NCBI GenBank assembly: GCA_963825585.1
Contig: CAWGTX010000010.1
Location: 496,001 to 560,000, forward strand
DNA length: 64,000 nucleotides
Source: JAOUGY01 sp963825585
GTDB taxonomy: Bacteria; Actinomycetota; Acidimicrobiia; Spongiisociales; ZC4RG35
Direction of reading: 5' to 3'
The first letter of the stretch is position 1, and each line of letters starts with the position of its first letter. Shown one piece after another: positions 32,463 through 40,886 of this stretch. The notes under the pieces were generated by a model. It searched no databases, was not told the origin of the DNA, and was given only the letters and a program-made list of their open reading frames with translations. The translations under genes were made by a program, and so were the position numbers.

Positions 32463-35195
32463 GTGTCCGACAAGTGGGTCTATGCGTTCGATCAGGTCGA
32501 GCTCGCCGAGGCGTTCGTAGGGGGTGAATGGGACGACGTCCGAGCCCTCCTGGGAGGCAAGGGCGCAAACCTGGGTGACATGACCCGGATCGGGATTCCG
32601 GTGCCTCCCGGGTTCACCATCACCACCGAGGCCTGCAACGCCTACCTGGCAGAGGGTGAACGATTTCCGACCGGCATGCTCGACGAGGTGGAGGCGATGC
32701 TCGCCCGCATCGAAGCCGCCACTGCCAAACGGTTCGGTGACGCCGCCAATCCGCTGCTGGTGTCGTGCCGTTCCGGGGCAAAGTTCTCGATGCCCGGCAT
32801 GATGGACACGGTCCTCAACATCGGGCTCAACGACGACGTCGTCAAAGGGCTGATACCGCTCACCGGCGACGAGCACTTCGTGTTCGACTCCTACCGCCGG
32901 CTGGTGCAGATGTTCGGGTCGGTGGTGTTGGGCGTGCGTGACGAGCCGTTCGAGCACGTGCTCGAGAAGTATCGCACCGAACGCGGCGTCGAATCGGACT
33001 CCGATCTCACCGCCGGTGACTTCGAGGCGATCACCGCCGAGTTCAAGACCATCGTCGAGCGCTACGCCGGACGTCCGTTCCCCGATGACCCGCGTGAGCA
33101 GCTGCGGTTGGCGATCGAGGCGGTGTTCCGTTCGTGGAACGGCAAGCGGGCCTTCGACTACCGCAACGCCGCCGGCATCGCCCACGACCTGGGAACCGCC
33201 GTGAACATCCAGACGATGGTGTTCGGAAACATGGGCAACGACTCTGCCACCGGTGTGGCCATGTCGCGTAACGCCACCACCGGTGAGCCCCACATCGAGG
33301 GCGACTACCTCACCAACGCCCAGGGCGAGGACGTGGTCGCAGGGATCCGGGTCACCAAGCGGATGGCGGAGCTGTCCGAGGAGATGCCCGCCCTGTACGA
33401 AGAGTTCGCCGCCATCTCGCGGCGGCTCGAGGGTCACTACCGAAACATGCAGGACATGGAATTCACCATCGAGCGCGGCAAGCTGTGGCTCCTGCAGACC
33501 CGTGACGGCAAACGCACCGCCCAGGCCGCCGTTCGGATCGCCGTCGACATGGTGGAGGAGGGCCTCATCGACAAGAAGGTGGCGATCGGCCGGGTCACCC
33601 CCGGGCAGGTCGACTTCTTCCTGCATCCGTCGTTCGTCCCGGCGGGCAAGGCAGCCGCCGTCGAGGAGGGTCGCCTCCTGGCGACAGGTCTCAACGTCTC
33701 ACCCGGCGCCGCCGTCGGCGTGGTGGCCTTCGACGCCGATCTGGCCGAGCGCTGGGCCAAGGACGAACACCGTGAGGTGATCATGGTGCGACCCGAGACC
33801 AAACCCGACGACGTGCACGGGATGCTGGCGGCCAACGGCATCCTCACCAGCCGTGGCGGACGCACCAGCCATGCCGCCCTGGTGGCACGCCAGTTCGGCA
33901 AGCCGGCCGTGGTCGGCGCCGAGGAGATCCAGATCGACCTGGGTGACCGGGTGCTACGGGTAGGTGATCGGGTGGTGTCCGAAGGCGAGTGGATCTCGAT
34001 CGACGGCACCACCGGGGAGGTGTTCGAGGGAAGGCTCGATACCCAGACCCCCGACCTCGAGAACATGTGGCTGGCCAGGCTGTTGGGCTGGGCCGACGAG
34101 GTGCGCGACATCGGGGTGTGGACCAACGCCGACTATCCCGACGACGCCCGTCTGGCCCGCTCGTACGGGGCCGAGGGCATCGGCCTCACCCGGACCGAGC
34201 ACATGTTCTTCGACCAGGAGCGACTGCCGATCGTCCAGAAGATGATCACGGCCACCGTTCCCGCCGAACGTGCCGCCGCGCTCGAGCAGCTGTTGCCCTT
34301 CCAGCGGGCGGACTTCGCCGGGTTGTTCCGGGCGATGGACGGCCTGCCGGTGACCATCCGGCTCATCGACCCGCCGTTGCACGAGTTCCTGCCCAGTTTC
34401 GAGGAGTTGCTGCTCGATCTGACCGATCTGAAGATCCGGGTGTTGTCGGCGACGTCGCTCAAGGAGATCAACGACGTCCTCGCCCAAATCCATTCGGCGG
34501 AGGAGATGCTCGGCAGGGTCGAGAGCCTGCGTGAGGCCAACCCGATGCTGGGCCTGCGCGGCGTGCGGCTTGGCATCATGCTGCCCGGGCTCACCCGGAT
34601 GCAGGTGAGGGCCATTTTCGAGGCGGCCTGCGAGGTGGCCAGGGACGGCGTCGAGGTTCACCCGAAGGTGATGATCCCGCTGGTGTCCCACGTCAACGAG
34701 TTGGCGCGTCAGCGGGCCGAGTTGGAAGAGGAGGCAAAGGCGGTGATGGCCGAGCAAGGCATCACCATCGACTACGCCTTCGGGACCATGATCGAGGTTC
34801 CCCGGGCGGCGCTCACCGCCGACGAGATCGTCGAGTACGCCGAGTTCGTCTCGTTCGGCACCAACGATCTCACCCAGATGACCTTCGGGGTGAGCCGTGA
34901 CGATGCCGAGAAGGCGTTCCTCGTCCAGTATCTGGAGGAGGGCATCCTCGAGCGCAACCCGTTCGCCACCATCGACGCCGCCGGCGTGGGTGAGTTGATC
35001 CGGATCGCCATCGAGAAGGGTCGGGCGGTCCGGCCCGACCTCAACGCCGGCATCTGCGGTGAGCATGGCGGCGACCCCGAGTCGATCGCCCTGTGTCGTC
35101 GTCTCGGACTCGACTACGTCAGCTGCTCCCCGCCGCGGGTACCGGTTGCCCGACTGGCCGCCGCCCAGGCCGTCATCGCCGAGCCCAGGGGCTGA
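32463..35195 (+). CDS. ppdK: Pyruvate, phosphate dikinase
   Basis: A 910-residue enzyme interconverting pyruvate/ATP/Pi and PEP/AMP/PPi. The N-terminal ATP-grasp domain begins with LLGGKGANLGDMTRIGIPVPPG (residues about 30-50). The swivelling domain carries the phospho-histidine in GGRTSHAALVARQFGKPAV near residue 460. The C-terminal TIM barrel has GLTRTEHMFF, SFGTNDLTQMTFG and the catalytic Cys in GICGEHGGDPESI. Length fits bacterial PPDK. The start is GTG at 32463. It is probably a single-gene unit ending at the hairpin at 35221. Confidence 0.97.
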   Translation: MSDKWVYAFDQVELAEAFVGGEWDDVRALLGGKGANLGDMTRIGIPVPPGFTITTEACNAYLAEGERFPTGMLDEVEAMLARIEAATAKRFGDAANPLLVSCRSGAKFSMPGMMDTVLNIGLNDDVVKGLIPLTGDEHFVFDSYRRLVQMFGSVVLGVRDEPFEHVLEKYRTERGVESDSDLTAGDFEAITAEFKTIVERYAGRPFPDDPREQLRLAIEAVFRSWNGKRAFDYRNAAGIAHDLGTAVNIQTMVFGNMGNDSATGVAMSRNATTGEPHIEGDYLTNAQGEDVVAGIRVTKRMAELSEEMPALYEEFAAISRRLEGHYRNMQDMEFTIERGKLWLLQTRDGKRTAQAAVRIAVDMVEEGLIDKKVAIGRVTPGQVDFFLHPSFVPAGKAAAVEEGRLLATGLNVSPGAAVGVVAFDADLAERWAKDEHREVIMVRPETKPDDVHGMLAANGILTSRGGRTSHAALVARQFGKPAVVGAEEIQIDLGDRVLRVGDRVVSEGEWISIDGTTGEVFEGRLDTQTPDLENMWLARLLGWADEVRDIGVWTNADYPDDARLARSYGAEGIGLTRTEHMFFDQERLPIVQKMITATVPAERAAALEQLLPFQRADFAGLFRAMDGLPVTIRLIDPPLHEFLPSFEELLLDLTDLKIRVLSATSLKEINDVLAQIHSAEEMLGRVESLREANPMLGLRGVRLGIMLPGLTRMQVRAIFEAACEVARDGVEVHPKVMIPLVSHVNELARQRAELEEEAKAVMAEQGITIDYAFGTMIEVPRAALTADEIVEYAEFVSFGTNDLTQMTFGVSRDDAEKAFLVQYLEEGILERNPFATIDAAGVGELIRIAIEKGRAVRPDLNAGICGEHGGDPESIALCRRLGLDYVSCSPPRVPVARLAAAQAVIAEPRG

Positions 35196-35220
35196 GGCCC
35201 CGCAAGCAGGTGGGTCGAGC

Positions 35221-35267
35221 ATGGAGGGTTGGCGGCCGGTGTGTCCGGCCGGTCGCCGACCTTCCAT
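35221..35267 (+). terminator. Strong RNA hairpin downstream of ppdK
   Basis: Arms of 19 bases (ATGGAGGGTTGGCGGCCGG paired with 35249-35267). The only three differences from perfect Watson-Crick pairing are G-U pairs in the plus-strand RNA. It likely terminates ppdK transcription or protects its 3' end. Confidence 0.7.
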
Positions 35268-35284
35268 AGCGAGTGGGGTGCTCC

Positions 35285-35290
35285 TACTCT
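35285..35290 (+). promoter_or_regulatory. -10 hexamer of a probable leaderless transcript (first propeller-like gene)
   Basis: TACTCT ends 6 nt before the ATG at 35297; no Shine-Dalgarno sequence lies between them. Confidence 0.5.
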
Positions 35291-35296
35291 CGCCCC

Positions 35297-37459
35297 ATGA
35301 GCCCGTACGACCGGCCCGACGATCAGGTGATCGTGCTGGGCGGAGACCCCGGACCGTTACCAGGAGAGCCGCCCGATCGCCCGGCCCGCTCGCCGTTTCT
35401 GGTGCTGGCCGCCGTCGCCGCCCTCTTCGTTGGGCTCATCGCCTTCGTCCTGACCCCCCAGGACGAGGCCCCCACCGTGGTCGATCCGGGGGACTTGTCG
35501 GCGCCCGAGGAGCCGGCGACAGCCCCTCCGCCCACCTCGACCCCGCAGGCCGTGTTCGAGTCCGAGCCGATCCCACAGGCAGCCTTCGGTTGGCAGGCGG
35601 TCGATCTGATCGGGGCGTCCTGGCAGATCACCGACATAGCCCACGGACCCGACGGATGGCTGGCGGTCGCAGAGGGCGCCAACGGTCTGGTGGTCCACAC
35701 CTCGCCCGATGCGGTGTCGTGGACAGGGCGTTCACTCCCGCATGTCGGTGGATATGCGGCATTGGCTGCGGTGGGAGACGGGCTGATGGTGGTCGCCGCC
35801 TCGGGTTGTCCGGACGACGATGGCGCCCCGGTGGCGACCGTATCGGAGGACGGAGGCACCACCTGGACCCCGGCCCCCATCGATGTTCCGGGTGGCTGTG
35901 TGGTCATCACCGAACTCGAGGATGTGGGCGGTGTGATGTACGCCACCGGAGCGGTGGGGGACAACGCCTTCGGAGCCGGTCCGACCCGGCCCGGGTTGTG
36001 GCGGCTCGACGGTTCCTTGTGGGTGGGTCTCGACTCCGACACCGGCCCGGACAGCCAGTTCAATGATGTGGCGGCGGGGCCAGATGGGGAGGCGTGGGTT
36101 CTCGGCTACGACGCGAGTGGGCCGGCGGTGTGGCGGGTCGACGACGGCAGGGTGGTCGAGGTGACGGTGATGCTTCCCGAGGGCCTCGAGGGCCGGGTGT
36201 TCATCGACGTGGTGGACCTGGGGTACCGGTATCTGGGGTTGATGGGCGCCCGCGGCCCCAACACCTCCGGTCGTCACATCGTTTCCTCCGAGAACCTGGT
36301 CGACTGGGAGTTGGTGCTCGACACCAACAGCGATCTGGTTGCGATCGAGGCGCCGGGTGACGGATCTCTCCTGGGTCGACGGTCCGAAGGAGGCCGGTTG
36401 TGGGCATTCGCGGCCGGTGGAGAGGTGGTCCTCCCGGGCTTCTACCGGGCACCGCTGTCCGAGCGCGTGAGTCTCCCCTACATCGGTTCCGTCGCCGTTG
36501 CCCGGAGTGTGGTGGTGGTCGGCGGGAGTACCGAGTCGACTGCCACCCTGTTGGTGCGGGGCGTGGTCGGCGAACCTGCATCGCGGGCGGCAATGGCGCC
36601 GGACGGAGTCTGGGAGACGGTCGCCGCCATCGACATGGTGGACGCCCGGGCGGAGGGCTGGCCGTTTCTGGTGTTGTCCGACGATGACGACACCTACCTG
36701 GTGACACCGGGCCAGGTACTGGCGGTCGAGGGCCTCGACTCGGGTGAGGTGGGTCTGGAGCCGGCGCTCCCGGACCCCACCTGGGCCGGGGTCGGTCCCG
36801 ACGGGATCTGGGTGGTCTCCGCCGTTCCCGGCGGCAGCCGGCTGTACCGGTACTCGAGCGACGGGGTGTGGGCGTCGGAGCGGATCCCTCTCGCTTCGGT
36901 CGAGACGATCGGGCGGGTGGCGGGGCGTCCGATCGCCTTCGGATGGGATGCGACCGGCTTCACGGCGCTCCGCCAGGAGGAGGGGGGCGAGTGGGTGACG
37001 CACAGCGACGACCTACCGGGCCTCTACGGCGTGGTGGCGGTGGAGAACGGATTCCTGGCGTGGACGGAACAGGGCGGGGTGGTGGCTTCCGCCGACGGCA
37101 TGGTGTGGGAGTCGGTCGACGGGGATTTGGTGGGTGGCTGGGGAGTGACGGTTCCCTATCTGACCGGTGACCGGCCGGGCACCATCACCCTGGTGGACGG
37201 GTGGCCGGTGTTGGAGGAAGTCGAGGTGCCGTTGACTGATCCGCTGTGGGTGGTCCGCTCGGGAGAGGACCTGTGGGTCGCCGATCGCCTGCGCATGGTG
37301 GTCGGCAACCCAACCGACGGCTGGACCGAGATCCCCCTCGGCGTCGAGTACGGGATCCGTGGCGCAGTGGTGCCCATCCCGGCCGGCGTTCCCACGCTGG
37401 CGATGATTGTCGAGGGCGAGGTGAGCGTGCTCCGGTGGAGTGACAACGGCGGCTCGTAG
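35297..37459 (+). CDS. Membrane-anchored beta-propeller-like protein, tandem copy 1
   Basis: A 720-residue protein. A short cytosolic head contains DDQVIVLGGDPG and one membrane helix lies at residues 33-53 (LVLAAVAALFVGLIAFVL). An Ala/Pro/Thr-rich linker follows, then about 630 residues of outer beta repeats. Units such as ITDIAHGPDGWLAVAEG, ATVSEDGGTTWTPAPI and WVVSAVPGGSRLYRY carry the Ser/Asp-D-G-x-x-W pattern of sialidase/BNR-like propellers. No catalytic residues were recognised. The start is ATG at 35297 with a leaderless-type promoter. It is followed after 51 bp by a paralogue; the two share head, helix and repeat style but are well diverged. Confidence 0.75.
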   Translation: MSPYDRPDDQVIVLGGDPGPLPGEPPDRPARSPFLVLAAVAALFVGLIAFVLTPQDEAPTVVDPGDLSAPEEPATAPPPTSTPQAVFESEPIPQAAFGWQAVDLIGASWQITDIAHGPDGWLAVAEGANGLVVHTSPDAVSWTGRSLPHVGGYAALAAVGDGLMVVAASGCPDDDGAPVATVSEDGGTTWTPAPIDVPGGCVVITELEDVGGVMYATGAVGDNAFGAGPTRPGLWRLDGSLWVGLDSDTGPDSQFNDVAAGPDGEAWVLGYDASGPAVWRVDDGRVVEVTVMLPEGLEGRVFIDVVDLGYRYLGLMGARGPNTSGRHIVSSENLVDWELVLDTNSDLVAIEAPGDGSLLGRRSEGGRLWAFAAGGEVVLPGFYRAPLSERVSLPYIGSVAVARSVVVVGGSTESTATLLVRGVVGEPASRAAMAPDGVWETVAAIDMVDARAEGWPFLVLSDDDDTYLVTPGQVLAVEGLDSGEVGLEPALPDPTWAGVGPDGIWVVSAVPGGSRLYRYSSDGVWASERIPLASVETIGRVAGRPIAFGWDATGFTALRQEEGGEWVTHSDDLPGLYGVVAVENGFLAWTEQGGVVASADGMVWESVDGDLVGGWGVTVPYLTGDRPGTITLVDGWPVLEEVEVPLTDPLWVVRSGEDLWVADRLRMVVGNPTDGWTEIPLGVEYGIRGAVVPIPAGVPTLAMIVEGEVSVLRWSDNGGS

Positions 37460-37498
37460 CCGGGCCGCATCCGGCCGTCCCGACGGGTCCAGCCGCCC

Positions 37499-37504
37499 TA
37501 CGCT
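37499..37504 (+). promoter_or_regulatory. -10 hexamer of a probable leaderless transcript (second propeller-like gene)
   Basis: TACGCT ends 6 nt before the ATG at 37511, the same arrangement as in the upstream paralogue, so each copy seems to have its own promoter. Confidence 0.5.
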
Positions 37505-37510
37505 TCCTCC

Positions 37511-39664
37511 ATGGACTCCGACGATCACGTCATCGTCCTCGGTGGAGACGACGTCGCTCCCTCCGATACCTCCGGGTCTCGCCGGTCGCCGTTGCCGATC
37601 CTGCTGGTGGTTGGTGCGCTGTTCGTGGGGCTGATCGCCTTCGTCCTCGCTCCCGACGATGAGGGCCCCACCGCAGTCGAACCGGCCGGGTTGGAGGCAC
37701 CACCGGAGCCGCCCCGGGCGTTCGTCGAGGCCACCCCGGCAACCGCTCCCGCCGACGTGCCCGAACTCGCCGTCGGGTGGAAGCCGGCGTCGATGGTGGG
37801 GGCGGGGTGGTACGTCTCCGACGTCGCCCACGGTCCATCCGGATGGCTGGCAGCGAGCGCCGGCACCCCCGTGATCGTGCACACCTCTGACAACGCCGTG
37901 CTGTGGGAGGCGGCCTCGCTGGTCGACACGGACGGCACCGTTCCACAAGTGGCGGTCGGCGACGGTGTGATGGCGGTGACGACGATGGGCCGCAACGGCG
38001 CCGTGCTCGCTGCCGTTTCCCTCGACGGTGGCGAAACCTGGGCGGAGACGGTGGTCGACCCGAGGCCGGCCGTCGTACACGGGGTGGAGGCGATCGGATC
38101 AGCGGCCTACGTCTTCGGTGAGGTGTTGAAACCAACCGACCCGACATGGGGTGAGGGGACACCCGTGGTGTGGCGACACGACGACCAGGGGTGGGCTGCG
38201 ATCGAGGATCTGGCAGCCGGCGGTGGTGCCGTCACAGGTGTCCTCCAGACGAGCGATGGCTCGGTGCGGGCGTTCGGCCAGCGCGGCGAGATAGCGGCTT
38301 CGTGGGGGGTCGGGGACGCGCTCGAACCGGTGGCGGTGGAGGTCCCACCGGCGCTCGGGTGGTTCGTCGAGGTCGGTGCCGACGGTGGTGACGGATACTT
38401 CGCGGTGGCGGGCAGCAGCCTGTCGGGAACCGGAAACTCGGTGTGGTGGTCCGAGGATCTGCTGTCGTGGGAAACGCCCGGATCCGGGAGCCCGCTGCGT
38501 GAGGCCATCGTCGTCGACGGGCAGGTGGTCGGCGTCCGCGACGACCAGGTGGGTCTCGTGTCGGAAGGTTCGGATGGTCGGTCCTTCGTCTCGAATCGGT
38601 ATCAGGATGTCGCCACCGGCTGGGAGCAGTTCGTCTACGTCGCCGCCCTCGCCACCGACGGCGAGACAGTGGTGATGGGCGGGCTCGACGACGCCGACCG
38701 TCCGGCGATCGCAGTGCGGGGCACAACCGTCCAACCGACGTCGTTGCCGGTGGTGACCGAAGCGGCCTGGTCGGTGGTGGCCGGTTCCGCTTGGGCCGTG
38801 GAGCCGGGAGCGGACGAAGTGTCTCTGGATCCGTTCAATCGTCCGGTCGTGGTGACCAGTGGTGGTGACCGAACGTTCGTCCTGGCGTCCGGCGGGGTGT
38901 GGGAGGTCGCCGTGATGGACCCGGCAGGCCCGCCGATCGAACCGGTACTGATCGACGGTGAGCCCATTCGGGCAGGCGGGCTCGGGCGAGTGGGCGATGT
39001 CGTGTGGGCATTCGAAGGCGACTTCAGCCGACTACTGACTCTCGGTGCTGACGGCACGTGGACGGCGTCGCCGATGCCGCTGAGCTGGGTTGAGCTCGTG
39101 TTCGACGACGGCAGCGGGCTCGTGGCTGTCGGGCGCCGCGGAGGTGGTCCCGCGCTGGCGCGACGTGGACCCGACGGCGAGTGGGTGGTCGAGGATGCCG
39201 CCGGGGAGGCGGTGTGGCCGGCCGCCGTTGTCGATGGCGGCATCTTCGGTGTGGTAGAGGATGCCGGCGGTGCGGTCTCGACCGTCGTGTCGACCGACGG
39301 AGTGGAGTGGGAGCCGGTGGACCTCGACGGCTCGTCGGACTGGCAGGTCGGTGGCATCGGTGGGGTACCGTTCCTGAGCGACGCCACCGACCCGTCCACG
39401 GTGTGGCTGCTCGACCGCTGGCCCGCGGTCGAGCGGGTCGTTCTCCCGACCCACTCGCCCCGGACGATCCAGCGCTTCGAGGACGAGCTGTGGGTGCTCA
39501 GCCCGGGTGCCTTGTGGATCCGCGGTGCCGACGCGAGCTGGGAAGAGTTGCCGACCGGCGTTCAGCACGGAGTCATGGCCACCCCCGGTGTGATCCCCGG
39601 GGAGACGCCGACGCTGGTCGTCCCGTTCGGGGAGAGCGTTCAGTTGGTGCGACTCTCCGAGTGA
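37511..39664 (+). CDS. Membrane-anchored beta-propeller-like protein, tandem copy 2
   Basis: A 717-residue paralogue of the preceding protein. The cytosolic head reads MDSDDHVIVLGGDD, the membrane helix is at residues 28-47 (LLVVGALFVGLIAFVLAP), and the outer part repeats motifs such as SDVAHGPSGWLAASAG, AAVSLDGGETWAETVV and WVVEDAAGEAVWPAAV. The head motif D-D-x-V-I-V-L-G-G-D is the best conserved part between copies, pointing to a shared cytosolic partner. Function is unknown. It could be a sensor or a scaffold; no enzyme motif is visible. Confidence 0.75.
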   Translation: MDSDDHVIVLGGDDVAPSDTSGSRRSPLPILLVVGALFVGLIAFVLAPDDEGPTAVEPAGLEAPPEPPRAFVEATPATAPADVPELAVGWKPASMVGAGWYVSDVAHGPSGWLAASAGTPVIVHTSDNAVLWEAASLVDTDGTVPQVAVGDGVMAVTTMGRNGAVLAAVSLDGGETWAETVVDPRPAVVHGVEAIGSAAYVFGEVLKPTDPTWGEGTPVVWRHDDQGWAAIEDLAAGGGAVTGVLQTSDGSVRAFGQRGEIAASWGVGDALEPVAVEVPPALGWFVEVGADGGDGYFAVAGSSLSGTGNSVWWSEDLLSWETPGSGSPLREAIVVDGQVVGVRDDQVGLVSEGSDGRSFVSNRYQDVATGWEQFVYVAALATDGETVVMGGLDDADRPAIAVRGTTVQPTSLPVVTEAAWSVVAGSAWAVEPGADEVSLDPFNRPVVVTSGGDRTFVLASGGVWEVAVMDPAGPPIEPVLIDGEPIRAGGLGRVGDVVWAFEGDFSRLLTLGADGTWTASPMPLSWVELVFDDGSGLVAVGRRGGGPALARRGPDGEWVVEDAAGEAVWPAAVVDGGIFGVVEDAGGAVSTVVSTDGVEWEPVDLDGSSDWQVGGIGGVPFLSDATDPSTVWLLDRWPAVERVVLPTHSPRTIQRFEDELWVLSPGALWIRGADASWEELPTGVQHGVMATPGVIPGETPTLVVPFGESVQLVRLSE

Positions 39665-39916
39665 TTGGGTCGGACGTCAGGGTCGAGCGGCCGGCGGGAT
39701 GGATCGCAGGTGCGGTGATTCCCCTCTCCGCGTGGGTGCACGACCGGTCAAGAGACCGATGCTTCGATGCGACCTCCTGTGGTGGACCGGCTGGTCATCG
39801 AGCCTGAGCCCGCCCACCGGGCCCATCAACGGGTGTCGCGTCGTCCCAGCGCAGGCTCCCGTGCTCCCGGGACGCTCCTCCGCTGACACCGGCTGGAAGG
39901 TACGGGGATGTGCCTT

Positions 39917-40216
39917 TCAAACCACGCCGGGTCCGGTGTCGGCAGCGACGGCGGCTGCGGCGGCGGCCAACTCTGCCTGTTGCTCCATGGTTGCCAGCCG
40001 CTCGTAGTAGTCGGCGTACTCCCGAAGGTGGGCCAAGGCGATCTTGGCTGTGATCACGGGATCGTCTCCGGTGACGTCGAGATCGGTGAATCGGCTTCCG
40101 TGCTCCAGTTCGACGTTCATTCCGGTGACCAGGTCATCGAGGGCGATCCCCTCCGATTCGAGGTCGACCCCGAGAACATGGATCGCTTCCAGGGCCTGGT
40201 GAGTTGTGAAGTGCAT
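39917..40216 (-). CDS. DUF5661 family protein
   Basis: A 99-residue protein with the DUF5661 pattern: HFTTHQALEAIHVLGVDL at the start, GMNVELEHG in the middle, and DDPVITAKIALAHLREYADYYERL near the C-terminus, followed by an Ala-rich tail. ATG at 40216 follows AGGAGGTATCG, a strong ribosome site. No function is established for the family as far as I know. It stands alone on the minus strand in front of argR. The 252 bp to its left (39665-39916) show no gene. Confidence 0.8.
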   Translation of the reverse strand: MHFTTHQALEAIHVLGVDLESEGIALDDLVTGMNVELEHGSRFTDLDVTGDDPVITAKIALAHLREYADYYERLATMEQQAELAAAAAAVAADTGPGVV

Positions 40217-40413
40217 CGATACCTCCTGCTTCGACTATCGAGCAAGAGGCTCACCCCCACCAGAGCCGAAGTGCACGTCGGCGTGGTGGTGGAGCCGGAA
40301 AGACGATTGCGCGAGCCGAGCCAGACGTCGTCGACCTGAACTGAGGGCCGGGACTTACCACGGCGGTCGGTTCGAACCCGGGGTTGGACCCTGGGTTCAT
40401 CCCAACCTCAGTC

Positions 40414-40434
40414 TATTCGCATATGCGTATACTG
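40414..40434 (+). promoter_or_regulatory. ArgR-type operator overlapping the argR -10 box
   Basis: Same site as before argC, containing CGCATATGCGTATACTG, with one base different. TATACT (40428-40433) lies inside it, 9 nt before the argR ATG. This predicts autorepression of argR and repression of argGH. Confidence 0.75.
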
Positions 40435-40442
40435 ACCGGCCC

Positions 40443-40886
40443 ATGTCCACCACTGCCGCCCGCCGACGCCTCGTGCGCTCGCTCATCGCCGATCACGTGA
40501 TCGGAAGCCAGCAGGCGCTGGTCGAACTGCTCGCCGGGCATGGACACGACATCACCCAGGCCACCGCCAGCCGTGACCTGCAGGCAGTGGGTGCGGTCAA
40601 GCACGGCGACGGCTACGTCATCACCGACGAACGACACGTGCACGCCACCGCCCTGGCCCACGCCCTCGACGAGTTCGCCGAGTCGATCGTGGTGTCGGGC
40701 AACCTCGTCGTGGTTCGCACCCCTCCCGGTGGCGCCCACCTGCTGGCGGCCGCCCTCGACGCCGCCGCGCTCGATGGGGTGCTGGGAACGGTGGCGGGCG
40801 ACGACACCATCCTCGTGGTCGCCGCAGAGGACGTCGGGGGGACCGAGATCGCAAACCAACTCGAACGGATCGGAGAAACGAGATGA
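40443..40886 (+). CDS. argR: Arginine repressor
   Basis: A 147-residue ArgR/AhrC protein. The N-terminal winged helix has VIGSQQALVELLAGHGHDIT and QATASRDLQAVGAVK. The C-terminal arginine-binding and hexamerisation domain has NLVVVRTPPGGAHLLAAALD and GTVAGDDTILVVAA. The start is ATG at 40443, 9 nt after the -10 box, so the leader is very short and without a Shine-Dalgarno sequence. It overlaps argG by four bases and presumably acts on the two operators at 24858 and 40414. Confidence 0.95.
   Translation: MSTTAARRRLVRSLIADHVIGSQQALVELLAGHGHDITQATASRDLQAVGAVKHGDGYVITDERHVHATALAHALDEFAESIVVSGNLVVVRTPPGGAHLLAAALDAAALDGVLGTVAGDDTILVVAAEDVGGTEIANQLERIGETR

Noticed and set aside
39665..39916. Small gene or RNA between the second propeller-like gene and the DUF5661 gene
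   Set aside because: No frame with a ribosome site and no convincing RNA structure was found in these 252 bp.
40360..40400. tRNA fragment suggested by GGTTCGAACCC
   Set aside because: Only a T-loop-like word is present; no acceptor, D or anticodon stems could be placed around it.
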